Assembly: GCA_020091685.1 (NCBI GenBank) | Contig: CM034594.1 | Location: 5,640,903-5,704,902, forward strand | Length of the DNA: 64,000 nt | Source: Lutjanus erythropterus | Taxonomy: Eukaryota; Chordata; Actinopteri; Lutjaniformes; Lutjanidae | Direction of reading: 5' to 3' | The notes under the pieces: model-generated | What the model saw: the letters and a program-made list of their open reading frames with translations, nothing else | Told to the model about the DNA's origin: nothing | Database searches by the model: none | Program-made: the position numbers and the translations under genes | Part shown: piece by piece, positions 51,505 to 61,020 of the stretch | Numbering within the stretch: the first letter of the stretch is position 1 | How the letters are laid out: every line of letters begins with the position of its first letter

Positions 51505-54500
51505 ATGTCACCCCTACATAAACCAGTGCCCCTCTTGCCGCCGCCTTGTCAAAATAAAGGACTGTTAAAAAATAACCCATGACTTCATCAGTACCGTGAA
51601 TTAATTTGAAACTGACAGTAAGTTTCTGCCTGTTATTGTGGCCTCTTCACCTGTGTACCTGTCAGAATTTACATTACCAGATGTTTTGGGGGAAAAGTGT
51701 TTTTCTCACTTTTTGTGCTATGAACTTTATGTACTTCGACATTTGGGACAGCTAAGGCTGTTTGTTTAATGTGATTAAGTTCACTGTTCAACAATAAAGA
51801 TGATCTGGAGTGCTGTTGCATTTTTTATTATAAGAAGACACTGAGATGAAAAATGACTTTATCTGCAGCTTATGGTGTTTAAGTGATTGTGATGAGTGTT
51901 ACACTACTTCTTACTGAAATCTATTTGATATGAAGATGTGGTGCATTTCAAATTAAATCAGTCCTACCTGCATACGGTTTCTGTTGTGTCAGAATCTCCC
52001 AAATCACAATTCCAAAGCTGTAAATGATCAAAGCATAGAGAGGCACTTCAGTTATCATTTTTTTATTTTCTCATATCATGCATTCATTGAACTCTGTGGC
52101 ACTCTCACTTTTATATAACAGACACTGAAAAATGATGCTGTTCTTTTTGTTCTATGAAAAAACATAATGCCTTTTTATATACAAAACAAAACCAGTGGGT
52201 AAGAAAAAGAGTGTCAGACAGGAGTAAAATATATAAAATATGTCCCAGTTACTTGTTATGGAGGAAAAATATATACAATAGAGGGAAAGGTTGCATTGTG
52301 AATTGTGGATTGTGCACTGGGTCAGAAAAAAAGTGGTGACTCTGGTGGTGCAATTTAAAAAATGCCTGAAGCAAGTCACCTGTAAACATCAAAGGTAGTT
52401 CCTGGAGGATCAGGGCACTGAGTGAAGGTCTCTGGAGGAATGTAACTTATGTTCCCCCTTGCTGTCAGATTCTCCATGAACAGTTTCTTGCTCATGCCCT
52501 CCTCCCAGCTGATTAAACCAAAATCTGAAATCTTGGTGGAAAAAACAATAGTAGTACAGTATTACAACTGTAGAAACCATTGCTCTGTAGATGTCAAAAG
52601 ATCGCTGTACAGGCTCATGCATTTTTTTCACTGACCTTGACATGGAGATGATCGTCCAGTAGGATGTTTGACGTCTTGAGGTTAAGATGGAGTAGTGGTG
52701 GATTCATGCTGTGGAGGAAATTCATGCCCATGGAGGCCTCATGAATCATCTGGAACTTCTTTGGCCACATCAGCGTGTGACTGGCGAGGAGATTGTTCAA
52801 CGATCCATTACTCATGTACTCCATCACCAAGGCTGTTGCTTCGCTGCACAGTCCGTAGATGGACACAATGTACTTGAATTTCACTTTGGCTATGTTGGAA
52901 GCCTCATCCATTATTCTCCTGTGGAAAAAATAATGGCCAGTGAAGGAGTGCTGGGTATTAAAAAAGTATTTTGAACTTTGACCACTGAAAACCACAAGAT
53001 CAATATTAAAGTGATGGTTCAGATTATTTGAAGTGGAGTTGTATGAGGTTCTTATTGATAGTATGTGTATTACCTACAGTAGAGGGCAGTTGACATACAT
53101 CCAGTGTAGAGAAACAATACCTGCATGGAAGTTAAATAATGTACTGCTGTGGACAGAGTCAGCAACAAAACATATTTTAACCACTTAAAAAAAAGGTCCA
53201 TCAAAAAAAAAAATAATAATAAAAAAATCTGTTTGAAAAATCATTTGTGCATGCTATATTTAGAATATTTTCACTGGTTTATCTTGCTGTCAAACAGCCT
53301 TTTCCTTCGGGAAACAGCTGTTACATAAGCCAAATATCACTCTCTCCAAACTAAGCAAACTCTCTGGATGAAATCAGTAATTTTATCTTGAAGAACACAG
53401 AGTTGCCGTGGTCTACTGCCGGCTTGATCTGTAAGTTTGTTTGTGTTATTGTGTGACTTCTGTGTTTTTTAAAGGTTAGTTTGAATTCACCAAAGTCACA
53501 CAATAACACAAACAAACTTACAGCAGCAACCAGCAACTCCTGTGTTTTGTGAGGTAAAGCTACTGTTTTCACCAGTGGAGTTTGGTTGGTGTGGAGAGCC
53601 ACATAATACAGGTTTCCGGGTGGAAAAAGCTGTCTAATGTTTAAGCAGTGGAAATATTGTAAATATGGTGTCCATATCTTCAACAGATGCTGATTTTAGT
53701 TGGGCCTTTTCCCTCTAGACATCATCGCGCCCCAGAATGCCCGCTCTATATTTCACTATAGTGTCTTAGCTTTGTGCTGTAGGTACTTTGTCATCAATAA
53801 CCACAACCAGAAATGCACATTGCAACACTGAGATCTGATTTTTATTGGTTTTGGGGTTGTTCTTTTTTGGGGGGGACATTTTCCCGGGGGAAAGCGTGAT
53901 GAAGAGTCACTGGGCAAATGGGCAGGTTGTGAATTTTCTCTTCTTTTTTTTTTGTAATTTTTCATAAATTAAGCTATACCTACAACACTATTGTGGAAAA
54001 CAATAACAATACTGCAATTTTAAGTTTGAAATGACATCACATAATCACCATCAGTAAACAGTGGGACTTAGTTAGTCCTTACCTCAGGAGATGGAGCCTG
54101 TTTTCCAGGAGGGAGTGCAGAAGTGAGAACCGACTGGTCTCAGTTCTTCCACATATAAATTCAGTATTTTCTCATATAAGTTGCCAAAACCACTACCTAC
54201 TGCCCTATTACTGTTGTTTGTTCTAATAACATAGCTGTGTTTTTAAGTGAGGATTCACAGTGAAATGCAGCAACTTTCTCTTCATTAATTCAACCGCAAC
54301 ATGACTACAGTATGTTTTGTTGTCAACCCCGTCCACAGCAATTCATTCCTTAGCTTCCATGCTGGTGCTCTGCTTCTCCAAACTAAAGGCGAGCCATGTG
54401 CCATTCACAGTAGGTCATACACTGACCCACTGACTGACATCAATAAGTACCTCATACAGCCCCACTTCAAAATAATCCAAACTTTCCCTTCAATTCAACA

Positions 54501-54792
54501 TAAACTCTGCTAATATGCAAAGAAACTGGAGTCAAATCAGACAGTTGCTCATATCTGACAGCAGGATAAAAGGCAATTTGTGTTAGTTTTCATAATTTAA
54601 GCCCCACCTGTAAAAGTTGTTTGCACACACGGCTGTGTCAAAACTTTTTGCGGCACATTTTTCCCTCCAGACCTTGAGCTTGACCTGGTACACCTGACCA
54701 AATCTGCATTCTGCCACCTTAATCCAATCCGCCTCAAAGTCATCCTTCTTGAAGTTCCTGAACTGCCCGGGGGATCCGTCAAGCCGATCCAT
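43159..54792 (-). CDS. ankk1: Ankyrin repeat and kinase domain containing 1, complete nine-exon gene
   Basis: Exons in transcript order: 54792-54608, 52918-52636, 52531-52380, 52017-51968, 50280-50125, 48290-48166, 45937-45904, 45375-45135, 44191-43159. All have GT-AG borders and matching phases, giving 752 codons plus TAG (human ANKK1 is 765). N-terminal RIPK-type kinase domain: DDFEADW start, CRFGQVYQV loop, AAK lysine, IVSIYG strand, LVMEYMSNGSL hinge, LLHLNLKTSNILL catalytic loop, ISDFGL, YIPPE activation-loop end, CWDQDHRKRP. A linker and about 12 ankyrin repeats follow to the C-terminus (GWTPLHLA-type units). The HRD-type aspartate is Asn and the glycine loop is degenerate, so catalysis is doubtful. 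I chose the ATG at 54792-54790, shortly before the conserved FKKDDFEADW start. A tiny upstream ORF (ATG TGT AGG ATT AGG CAG TGA) lies just 5'. The function in fish is unknown; RIPK-like signalling is family inference. Confidence 0.96.
44192..45134. repeat. ankk1 intron 8 with GTTAGC-rich repeat
   Basis: Between about 44,530 and 44,770, motifs of the type aatgttagctaa, agctaatgttagct and aaaatgtta recur four to five times, a degenerate tandem array. The rest is AT-rich with several ttaattta runs. Confidence 0.6.
45135..45375 (-). CDS. ankk1: ankk1 exon 8: linker end and first ankyrin repeats
   Basis: 241 nt. Reads QPHDKDSVLFLLSKKDFG, then GKRSLLHYTVASRDAESV, LNLGADVNCTTARGYTPL and AVLH. This matches the start of the human ankyrin array (TPLHFLVAQGSVEQV). 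Acceptor cctttcacag, donor gttggt. Confidence 0.95.
45904..45937 (-). CDS. ankk1: ankk1 exon 7: 34-nt microexon in the linker
   Basis: 34 nt, reading IALPEMPDLPS plus one base. Acceptor cttttccattttag, donor gtaaac. It is needed to join phase-0 exon 6 to exon 8, which opens with two bases of a split codon. No similarity evidence, but both splice sites are strong and the phase is exact. Confidence 0.75.
45938..48165. other. ankk1 intron 6 (2.2 kb) with two repeats
   Basis: Contains a GCTAA/TTAGCATGC-rich repeat at about 46,480-46,610 and MITE family Q at 47,184-47,479. No additional exon is needed for the frame. Confidence 0.75.
47184..47479. mobile_element. MITE family Q, most complete copy
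   Basis: Inverted ends: taaaggtccagtgtgtag then catttac at the left, and aaatcctgcacactggtcct then tcaa at the right. About 296 bp. Interior motif ctacagagggtgggggtcct. The same family occurs at 35,701 and probably 56,294. Confidence 0.75.
48166..48290 (-). CDS. ankk1: ankk1 exon 6: kinase end and linker
   Basis: 125 nt. Reads DTVRKTEALSEVLKIPG, then a poorly conserved hydrophilic linker ending SPIHK in phase 0. Acceptor tgtttccag, donor gttagt. The assignment rests on phase fit between neighbours more than on similarity. Confidence 0.85.
48291..50124. other. ankk1 intron 5, no named repeat except (TTA)n
   Basis: 1.8 kb intron. A (TTA)n tract lies at about 48,708-48,739. The T-rich end leads to the exon 6 acceptor. 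Confidence 0.75.
48708..48739. repeat. (TTA)n microsatellite
   Basis: About nine TTA/ATT units, one interrupted by TCA. Confidence 0.85.
50125..50280 (-). CDS. ankk1: ankk1 exon 5: kinase C-lobe end
   Basis: 156 nt. Reads CSVTTVLLQVSHGKRPG, then ISIMKQCWDQDHRKRPQF, the conserved kinase subdomain XI. Acceptor gacctgcag, donor gtacag. Confidence 0.95.
51085..51160. repeat. Dispersed repeat, second copy
   Basis: Shares the cactggtcacccctgaaa and accaccccattatcctcaa blocks with 1,735-1,815. Confidence 0.55.
51437..51500. repeat. (TG)n microsatellite, long
   Basis: About 30 TG units with one TATG interruption near the start. The longest simple repeat in the window, in ankk1 intron 4. Confidence 0.95.
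51968..52017 (-). CDS. ankk1: ankk1 exon 4: kinase F helix
   Basis: 50 nt. With flanking split codons it reads SFGIVIWEILTQQKPYAG, matching human SFAIVIWELLTQKKPYSG. Acceptor catttacag, donor gtagga. Confidence 0.95.
52380..52531 (-). CDS. ankk1: ankk1 exon 3: DFG and activation loop
   Basis: 152 nt. Reads ISDFGLISWEEGMSKK, then LTARGNISYIPPETF and GTTFDVY plus two bases. Intact DFG and PPE. Acceptor ccaccaag, donor gtgact. Confidence 0.95.
52636..52918 (-). CDS. ankk1: ankk1 exon 2: N-lobe helix to catalytic loop
   Basis: 283 nt. The split Arg codon is followed by RIMDEASNIAKVKFKYIV, then VMEYMSNGSLNNLLASHT, LLHLNLKTSNILLDD and HVK. Acceptor ttttttccacag, donor gtcagt. The catalytic-loop Asn codon is AAC, on the complement of gttaag near 52,680. 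Confidence 0.96.
53007..54492. mobile_element. Palindromic MITE family P, copy B, in ankk1 intron 1
   Basis: Inverted ends: taaagtgatggttcagatta then tttgaagtgg, against ccacttcaaaataatccaaa. The centre carries perfect 29-bp inverted arms at 53,431-53,459 and 53,493-53,521 with a 33-nt loop. About 1.5 kb, longer than copy A, with extra unshared sequence near 53,700-54,100. No transposase. Confidence 0.75.
54608..54792 (-). CDS. ankk1: ankk1 exon 1: start and kinase N-lobe
   Basis: 185 nt from ATG, reading MDRLDGSPGQFRNFKKDD and on through CAAKSF to NNFY plus two bases. Donor gtgggg. The glycine loop reads ECRFGQV, where human has SGGFSQV, so the first loop glycines are missing. Confidence 0.9.
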
Positions 54793-55326
54793 GAGCACAG
54801 AGATCCACAACACACTCACTGCCTAATCCTACACATAAACAGGGTTTATCCTCCAGATCAGCATCAATCAGTGGCACAGCAGGAGCTTGTGTCTCACACA
54901 GGGAAAGAGAAGGTTGTGGAACATGGATATACATTAAAATCAGTGGCAGTCACAAACATACTAGACTGCTGTGTTCATCTGTGGGAGGAGCTGAGCTGCA
55001 GAACTTGTTTGCACTTATGTTGCAGAGCCGGTTTTCAGACCGCTGACCTAACTTCCAGTATCTCGTGATTTTTTTTATCTTTCACCTCTGGTAAAATGAA
55101 AGGAAAACAAAACAATTTCTAAGAAATATGTAGATTCACCACCAGAGTATGAGCTATGATAGTTGATATGATATATAAAGTCTGTACAGAAAATTAACTG
55201 CCTAATGAACCATCCACTTCTATCAAACTGCACTTTAACAAGGCACTTAACCCCCAGCAGCTCCTGTCAAACTTCTCAGTTGTGGATAGTTTGAGTTTCA
55301 GAATCTGCAGCAGCATGGTCTGGATG

Positions 55327-55363
<37 letters not shown>

Positions 55364-55428
55364 CCCACACAGTCACTCTAAATAGCAATGTCTACATAAC
55401 AAAGTTTCAAATTTATGGATATGAAAGC
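54793..55428. promoter_or_regulatory. ankk1: Presumed ankk1 5' flank and promoter region
   Basis: Upstream of the chosen ATG. No convincing TATA box or CpG island is visible. A six-codon upstream ORF and a (GT)n tract at 55,329-55,361 lie here. Position is inferred from gene orientation only. Confidence 0.35.
55329..55361. repeat. (GT)n microsatellite
   Basis: About 16 GT units, about 550 bp upstream of the ankk1 start codon. Confidence 0.95.
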
Positions 55429-56202
55429 CAGTGTTGGGAATAACGCCGTTATAAATAACGCCGTTACGTAATGGCGTTATTTTTTCACTAACGGGGTAAT
55501 CTAACTAATTATTTTTTTCCGCCGTTACAACGCCGTTACCGTTACTGACGGTCAAAAGCGGTGCGTTACTTACTCTGAATAAATTGAAGAAACTACCAGC
55601 CGTAGCGAGTCTACTCTGCTCTGTTTATTTGTCATCCAAGACTTGGGGTGCGTTCAGGTTCGAGAATAGCGCACGTACTTCTTATGACTCCAGGCTGTTT
55701 GTCCCTGCTCATTCAATTAGACAATGCTTTCCAAAGCTTGCTAACGTTTCTGTGTTTGCTACACCTGAATGCTAGCCTCGTTCCCATCCCCCACTGTCAG
55801 CCAGCAAGAATGCTGCTTCCATCTTGAAGACGGCAGACGCTTTGAGGCTGACAGGAGGAGGAGGGGGACGAGGCTTACCTGAATGCACCCCCTGAATAGA
55901 TGCGATAGAAGTGATTGTAATTGGCTGAGGGTTAGAGTCATGTGTCATGGTAAGCCAATCAGAGCCGGTGTTTTCACACACAAACCGGAACAGCGCGTGC
56001 GGCAAACACACACGCAAAACAGATGCAGAGGGATATCTTTGACATACAACAACTTCTTTTTAAAGTAACGGAAATAGTTACTTTCCCTGGTAACTAGTTA
56101 CTTTTACTATAGAGTAATTCAGTTACTAACTCAGTTACTTTTTGGAAGAAGTAGTGAGTAAGTATAACTAATTACTTTTTTAAAGTAACGTGCCCAACAC
56201 TG
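55429..56202. mobile_element. hAT-type non-autonomous element, intact ends
   Basis: 774 bp starting cagtgttgggaataacgccg and ending taacgtgcccaacactg. An exact 8-bp target duplication, atgaaagc, lies at 55,421-55,428 and 56,203-56,210. Subterminal regions are rich in cgttac / gtaac repeats, typical of this fish hAT group. No transposase ORF. The perfect target duplication suggests a fairly recent insertion. Confidence 0.93.
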
Positions 56203-56293
56203 ATGAAAGCAAAAACTGAGATTAACCTAATTTAACAGAAAAGCTTGTCAGGCCCAACTACATTTATGAAGCAATCTTGACTTCTAAACTCAT

Positions 56294-56630
56294 TTAAGGA
56301 CCACTGTGTATGATTTAGTGGCATCTAGTGGTTCAGTCTAGTGATTGCATCCAACTCCCTTCACCCTCCCTAGTCCAAGTGTGGAAGGGAAACAACAGTG
56401 GCCACGACAAATGTGGAGGGCCCACTCCAAAACTAGTGTCTGGTTTGTCCCATCTGGGCTACTGTAGAAAATCGCAATGCAACATGCCGGATTTTGTAGA
56501 AGACATGCATTTGTTTTTTGAGAGTTAGATGAGAAAATCTATTAATTGTAAGATAAAATCATCAAATCTGGAAACACAGAGAAACAGTTACTTTCCAAAG
56601 GCAACAAAATCTGCATCCCAGCACCTTTAA
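56294..56630. mobile_element. Probable MITE family Q, diverged copy
   Basis: Left end ttaaggaccactgtgtatga then tttagtggcatctagtgg, right end ctgcatcccagcaccttta. It matches family Q read in the reverse direction (gatgccactaaatcctgcac at 47,448-47,467). Confidence 0.6.
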
Positions 56631-58434
56631 AGCTCTAAAATTTATCTGATTATCTATTTCTTAGCCAAGCACAGTAATTTTCTTGGGGTATCAACCAGCT
56701 GAGACTGAACTGTTCCTGGCCAAAAAATAAAGAGACAGTGGTTTCCACATGAAACTGCACACAGCAAGGCCTATGAATTATGTTGAGGAACCAGGCCATA
56801 ATTTCTGTATGCATTTTTTTTTTTGACACTTTGAACACCACAAACTGAATGCCATCTAATTCCATTATATTGAAGAGAAGGCAGACATCTCTACGGCTGA
56901 TATCTCCAGAACTTGGCAACTGACACCAAAACAAAATAGCACCATAAAATGTGTACTTTTTTAATTTGGAGCGAACTGTCTTTTTAATTGCCCTGTTGGG
57001 GATGAACACAGCTTTTTGAATTAAATTAAATATAGGAGTGCTGTTGCCTCACCTGTTTGTTACCTTTAGACAAAAGTGCAGGATAGCTGTTTAACACTGT
57101 TTCCAGTCTTTGTGCTATGCTAAAATAATCTACTGTCTGTATCTTTATTGAATGAAAGTGGTGTCCATCTTCTCATTTAACTCATCCAATGAATCAAGAA
57201 CTTGGGAAAGCAATTAATAAGTGAAAATATCAAAAAGGTTATTGTGAAATAGTTTTGTTTTGATTGTTCTCTTAAAAAACAGAGTTCTCTCTGCAGGCTT
57301 TGGGGACTGATTTGAACATTGTGATCATTTTACTTTCATGCAGTATTGATTAAACGATGCACAGCTTCTTCTTGTGGCAACAATACCAAAACAAACCTCA
57401 GTTAAATTAAATTAAAGAAAGTTCAAAGTCAAAATAATCAAATTCATGAAAACAATTTGTTTTTTTTTAATTATCTAAAACCCTGAGCTGGATGGCAGAT
57501 ATTGTGCTGAAGTGCTGACTTTGTTGTGTCTCAATGTGTCAGGACATTGACTGCCTTCCACCTTGACTTCCTGTTAGACGTTGAAATCGTGGATTTCATC
57601 TTTCTGCATCATTAAAGCAGGGTGTTATTTTGGAGAAAAGCTTTAAACTGTCTGGCTTATGTGAAAGGATTAGGGTAATAGGAAGCTCATTCAAGAAGAT
57701 GAGGAAACAAAGATGTCCTCAACCACCTTCCCTTTTATTCCCACCTGCTGTTCTGCTTTATAGACTCCTCAGTTATATTTTACCACCTCTCAGCCCCCTT
57801 TACAGCTGAATTTGTCAAGGGACGAGGTGTATTGTTAGGATGTTAAAGAAAGACATGAACTCAGATAAGAACATTTATAGACACGGACAAATGTATTTAT
57901 ATGAATTGTTCCTGTGGGCAAATAGTAGGTTTGGCAGTAAATATCTGGCCCATTTCCCTTGGGTTTCTTCATTCCTAGCAGATTGGCACATTTAGATTCA
58001 ATATGGTTCCTGCTGAGAGCATGACGCAAATCTCCACCAGAAACTCACAATTGTGTGCAACCCTCACCAGGCAGCTGCTCGTCTTTCATTGTCTCTGTCT
58101 TTTCTCCAGCTCCTATAAACTGTAAATGTAATGTGATACATAAGGATTTCTGTCCATAATGTATGTCTCATGACAGAACAGCTGCAGGATTCTTCAGTCA
58201 TGTCTTCTCTTATTCTTATTCTTACTCTCTGAGGTAGCTCTTTGTTCAGGCTTTCATTTCAAAGAAAGAAGGTTGAAAGTTTTATTAATTCCATTATTAA
58301 TTCCACTTCAATAGGATTTTCCCCTCCCTGCTCCTTTTAAATCTGCTGCATCACCCAGCAGGGCTGTGAGAGGAAGAGGATGCACAGCCTATAGTATATA
58401 TTTGTACTGACAGCAGGCTGCAGACACCCTAAAT
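56631..58434. other. Intergenic with degraded repeats, no gene
   Basis: The open frame at 56,650-57,009 (-) covers a repeat-like segment (ctctacggctgatatctcca, gagcgaactgtcttttt) and is not a gene. A cttagcat-type repeat fragment is at 57,052-57,130. The rest is AT-rich. I looked for ttc12 exons and saw none. Confidence 0.6.
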
Positions 58435-58700
58435 CAGTGTTTCCCAGTCCTGGTCCTCAGGGCCCATTGTCCTGCATGTTTTAGATCAGTGGTGCCCAAC
58501 CCTGGTCCTCAGGGACCCCTGTCCTGCATGTTTTAGATGTTTCCCTGCTCCAACACACCTGATTCAAATGATCAGCTCATCATCAAGCCTCTGCAGAAGC
58601 CTGACAACAGCCTGATCATTTGAATCAGGTGTGTTGGAGCAGAGAAACATCTAAAACATGCAGGACAGTGGGCCCTGAGGACCAGGGTTGGGAAACACTG
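58435..58700. mobile_element. Palindromic hAT MITE with duplicated left end
   Basis: Starts cagtgtttcccagtcctggt and ends ccagggttgggaaacactg. 8-bp target duplication ccctaaat at 58,427-58,434 and 58,701-58,708. Most of the element is one long inverted repeat. The left terminus occurs twice in tandem (58,435-58,496 and from 58,497), while the right terminus is single. Confidence 0.88.
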
Positions 58701-58728
58701 CCCTAAATGTAAAGTGCTCTAACCACAT

Positions 58729-59646
58729 TAAAGTGATAGTTTGGATTATTTGATGCAGGGTTGTATGAGGTACTTATTGATAGTCAGTGTGTTAGCTACA
58801 GTAATTGTTGGTTAGCATGTCTCCAGGTTAGAGAAGCAGAGAGGAGTACTGACAAATCAGCAAAGCAAGGTGCTGTGTTATGTGCCACAGTGTCCGTGTG
58901 GTGCTGTGCTCTCCTGTGCCCAGGTTCTGCCCCTCCCCCCTTGCAAGATTGCGGTGATTGGCATCAGGTGCAGCTGCTCTGCAATCAGGACCTGGTGCTT
59001 AAAAACCTGGAGAGTGCAGCCGATCACGGCCAGTGGGCCATTCAGCGGACTACAGTCTGCCAGTCTGTAGACTAATCCTGGTTAGATTACTCGTGGCGGT
59101 TGACAAGTGCTTTGTTTTGCTAGCATGCTGAGCTAGTGAAATCACCCCTGCCCGCCCGCCCCCCACCCCCATGTGCTTTGCTAGTTCCGCCAGCTAGCAA
59201 AGGCACTTGTTGTGTTCTGTGTTTGTGTTCTTGTTAGCCTCCCTGGCTATCATGGACACTTGTTGTCTTTTGATGTGTGCATTTGTTGTTTAATTTAGTA
59301 GGTTAAGTTAACCCTTTTGTTAGTTTAATTTGTTAACTTAATTTGACACACTTTTTTAATAAAAGAACTTTTGTTTACATTTTTGTCTCAGTTCTCCTTC
59401 CTTCCTTTTTCTCCTGGGTAAATTTATTTAATGTTGCATCCCTCATCCCCTAGCCCAACTTGGGGTGGTAACATGCTGCAACAAAGGTATTTTAGCCACT
59501 TAAAAAGTCTACAGCAGCACATTGCTTGCTGTTCTCTGATTCTTCAAATCGGGGTCATCTCAACCGGCATCTGCTGTAAGTAGCACAGTGACTATTGATA
59601 AGTACCTCATATAACCCCACTTCAAATAATCTAAACTATGCCTTTA
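58729..59646. mobile_element. Palindromic MITE family P, copy C, host of an LTR insertion
   Basis: The left end taaagtgatagtttggatta and the right end aataatctaaactatgccttt are inverted. It shares ggttgtatgaggta.ttattgatag with copy B and cagcagcacattgctt with copy A. It is interrupted at 58,871-59,478 by the LTR below; without that the element would be about 315 bp. Confidence 0.8.
58876..59473 (+). mobile_element. Solo LTR (fossil retroelement) nested in a MITE
   Basis: 598 bp with terminal TGTTA...TAACA and a perfect 5-bp target duplication, tgctg, at 58,871-58,875 and 59,474-59,478. AATAAA at 59,358-59,363. No internal region or coding part remains, as expected after LTR-LTR recombination. 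Five-base duplications fit gypsy or ERV-like integrases; the family is not identified. It is younger than the MITE it interrupts. Confidence 0.85.
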
Positions 59647-60884
59647 ATGTGAGGCTTTATATGATTACAGCTTAATTATTTTGCAGCACAATAATACACT
59701 GCAGATCATTATGAAGGACTGTAACTTATAAGAAGACATGAACAGAATAACCAATAAAAATATGAAAGAGCATCATTATTAGTACAGAGTGTACACTGAC
59801 TCTGCACAGTGTTTGGTGTATTTACTTGGCAGTACTCTGCAGAGCTCCTCAACACAATAATTTCTCAAACATCCTAGCGCTTCATCTCTGTGTTTGTATG
59901 CAGGCATGGTAATAGATGAGTTTAATGTTCACTGACAGCCATAGTTTCATGCTTCACTAGCTCACACTATTATTTAGGACAGACTTGTGGATTGATGTTC
60001 CAATGAAAACCAGGCGCTCGTGATCAGGTTCCTGATAGGCTACCCGAGGCAAGAAGTCTGTCTTCATTGATAGAGCCCACATCTCGCAGCTCAGCCAATC
60101 ACATTAGCAGGCTCCACCATGCTGGGTAAGCTCACTGGCTGGAACCAACGGCTTTTCTATTGCCCCTAATGTACTCTTATAACCAACCAGCGTAACTCCT
60201 GTGTCTCTGATCTATATTCTGTGAGCACAGAGGGAGCTGAACATAACCAAACAAGATGAAAGAGTGGGGTGCATTGAGGTGAACGGGATGTCTAATCTGC
60301 TGTGTACTGTGATAAATGCTGGTGTATGTTAGCTGTGTGTTCCAGACTAGAACATTAATTGGTTCTTGTGTATCTCTCAAGAGCACTGAATGTTTTTTAA
60401 TCAAATCCTTATCTTATGCAGATATTTTGCCTCTTGTATTCCTGCAGTATTGAAAACATGCAGAGTAGAGAGAGCAGAAACAGTGAATTGTGATGTAGTC
60501 ACCAGAAGCACAGGATGTCGAGGATTTACTTGTGAGAGGAAAATAATTTTTTGAATTATTATAATATATTCCTCTTTGAACTCTCGCACTTTTCAAATCT
60601 GTGCATCATCTTATTTGGAGACTTGGAAATGTAAACACCATGCAGAACCGTCTGTTTTGGTTTCCCCCCATTCATTTCTATGGTGATGAAGTAAAACATC
60701 TCCAAATCATTATTCTGTCACCAGTAATTAGTTTCAGTTGAACATTATGTTGCTAGTAAGGTGCCATGCACCATATACACTCTTTGTAACCGTAACCCTC
60801 ACCCTAATCTGCAACAATTGCATCGTTTTAAATGCCCTTTGGTATAGGGCTAGAAGGGAAAGTGCAGGGAAAGTGTGTACGTTC

Positions 60885-61020
60885 AGAGCAATGGGCCTTG
60901 GAAGAAATGCTTGTTTGTTTTGGGGAAATGGGCTGTCAGGCAAATGGGTTTTTGTTGCAATGGGACATTTCTTGGACTATTGGGATTTTGGACTAATGGA
61001 CAGTCAGAACAATGAGCAGT
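60885..61020 (+). repeat. Degenerate ~17-bp minisatellite
   Basis: aatggg-type cores recur at about 60,926, 60,943, 60,959, 60,978, 60,994 and 61,010 (spacings 16-19), with an earlier one near 60,889. Several units share the form (a)caatgggc.gtc. Highly diverged. Confidence 0.55.

Larger units (their letters stand above)
50281..51967. other. ankk1 intron 4 with repeats
   Basis: 1.7 kb. Holds a fragment at about 50,520-50,585 (gtctccctctagtctttatgctaagctaa) related to one at 57,052-57,130, the second copy of the 1,735 repeat, and a long (TG)n. Confidence 0.75.

Noticed and set aside
54793-54819. Longer ankk1 N-terminus starting at a GTG (54,819)
   Set aside because: GTG is not expected to start a vertebrate protein here; an in-frame ATG lies at 54,792 close to the conserved kinase start.
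56650-57009. 119-codon open frame on the - strand
   Set aside because: It runs through a dispersed non-coding repeat; no protein similarity recognised.
58761-59075. 104-codon open frame on the + strand
   Set aside because: It spans the MITE-LTR junction and is composite repeat sequence.
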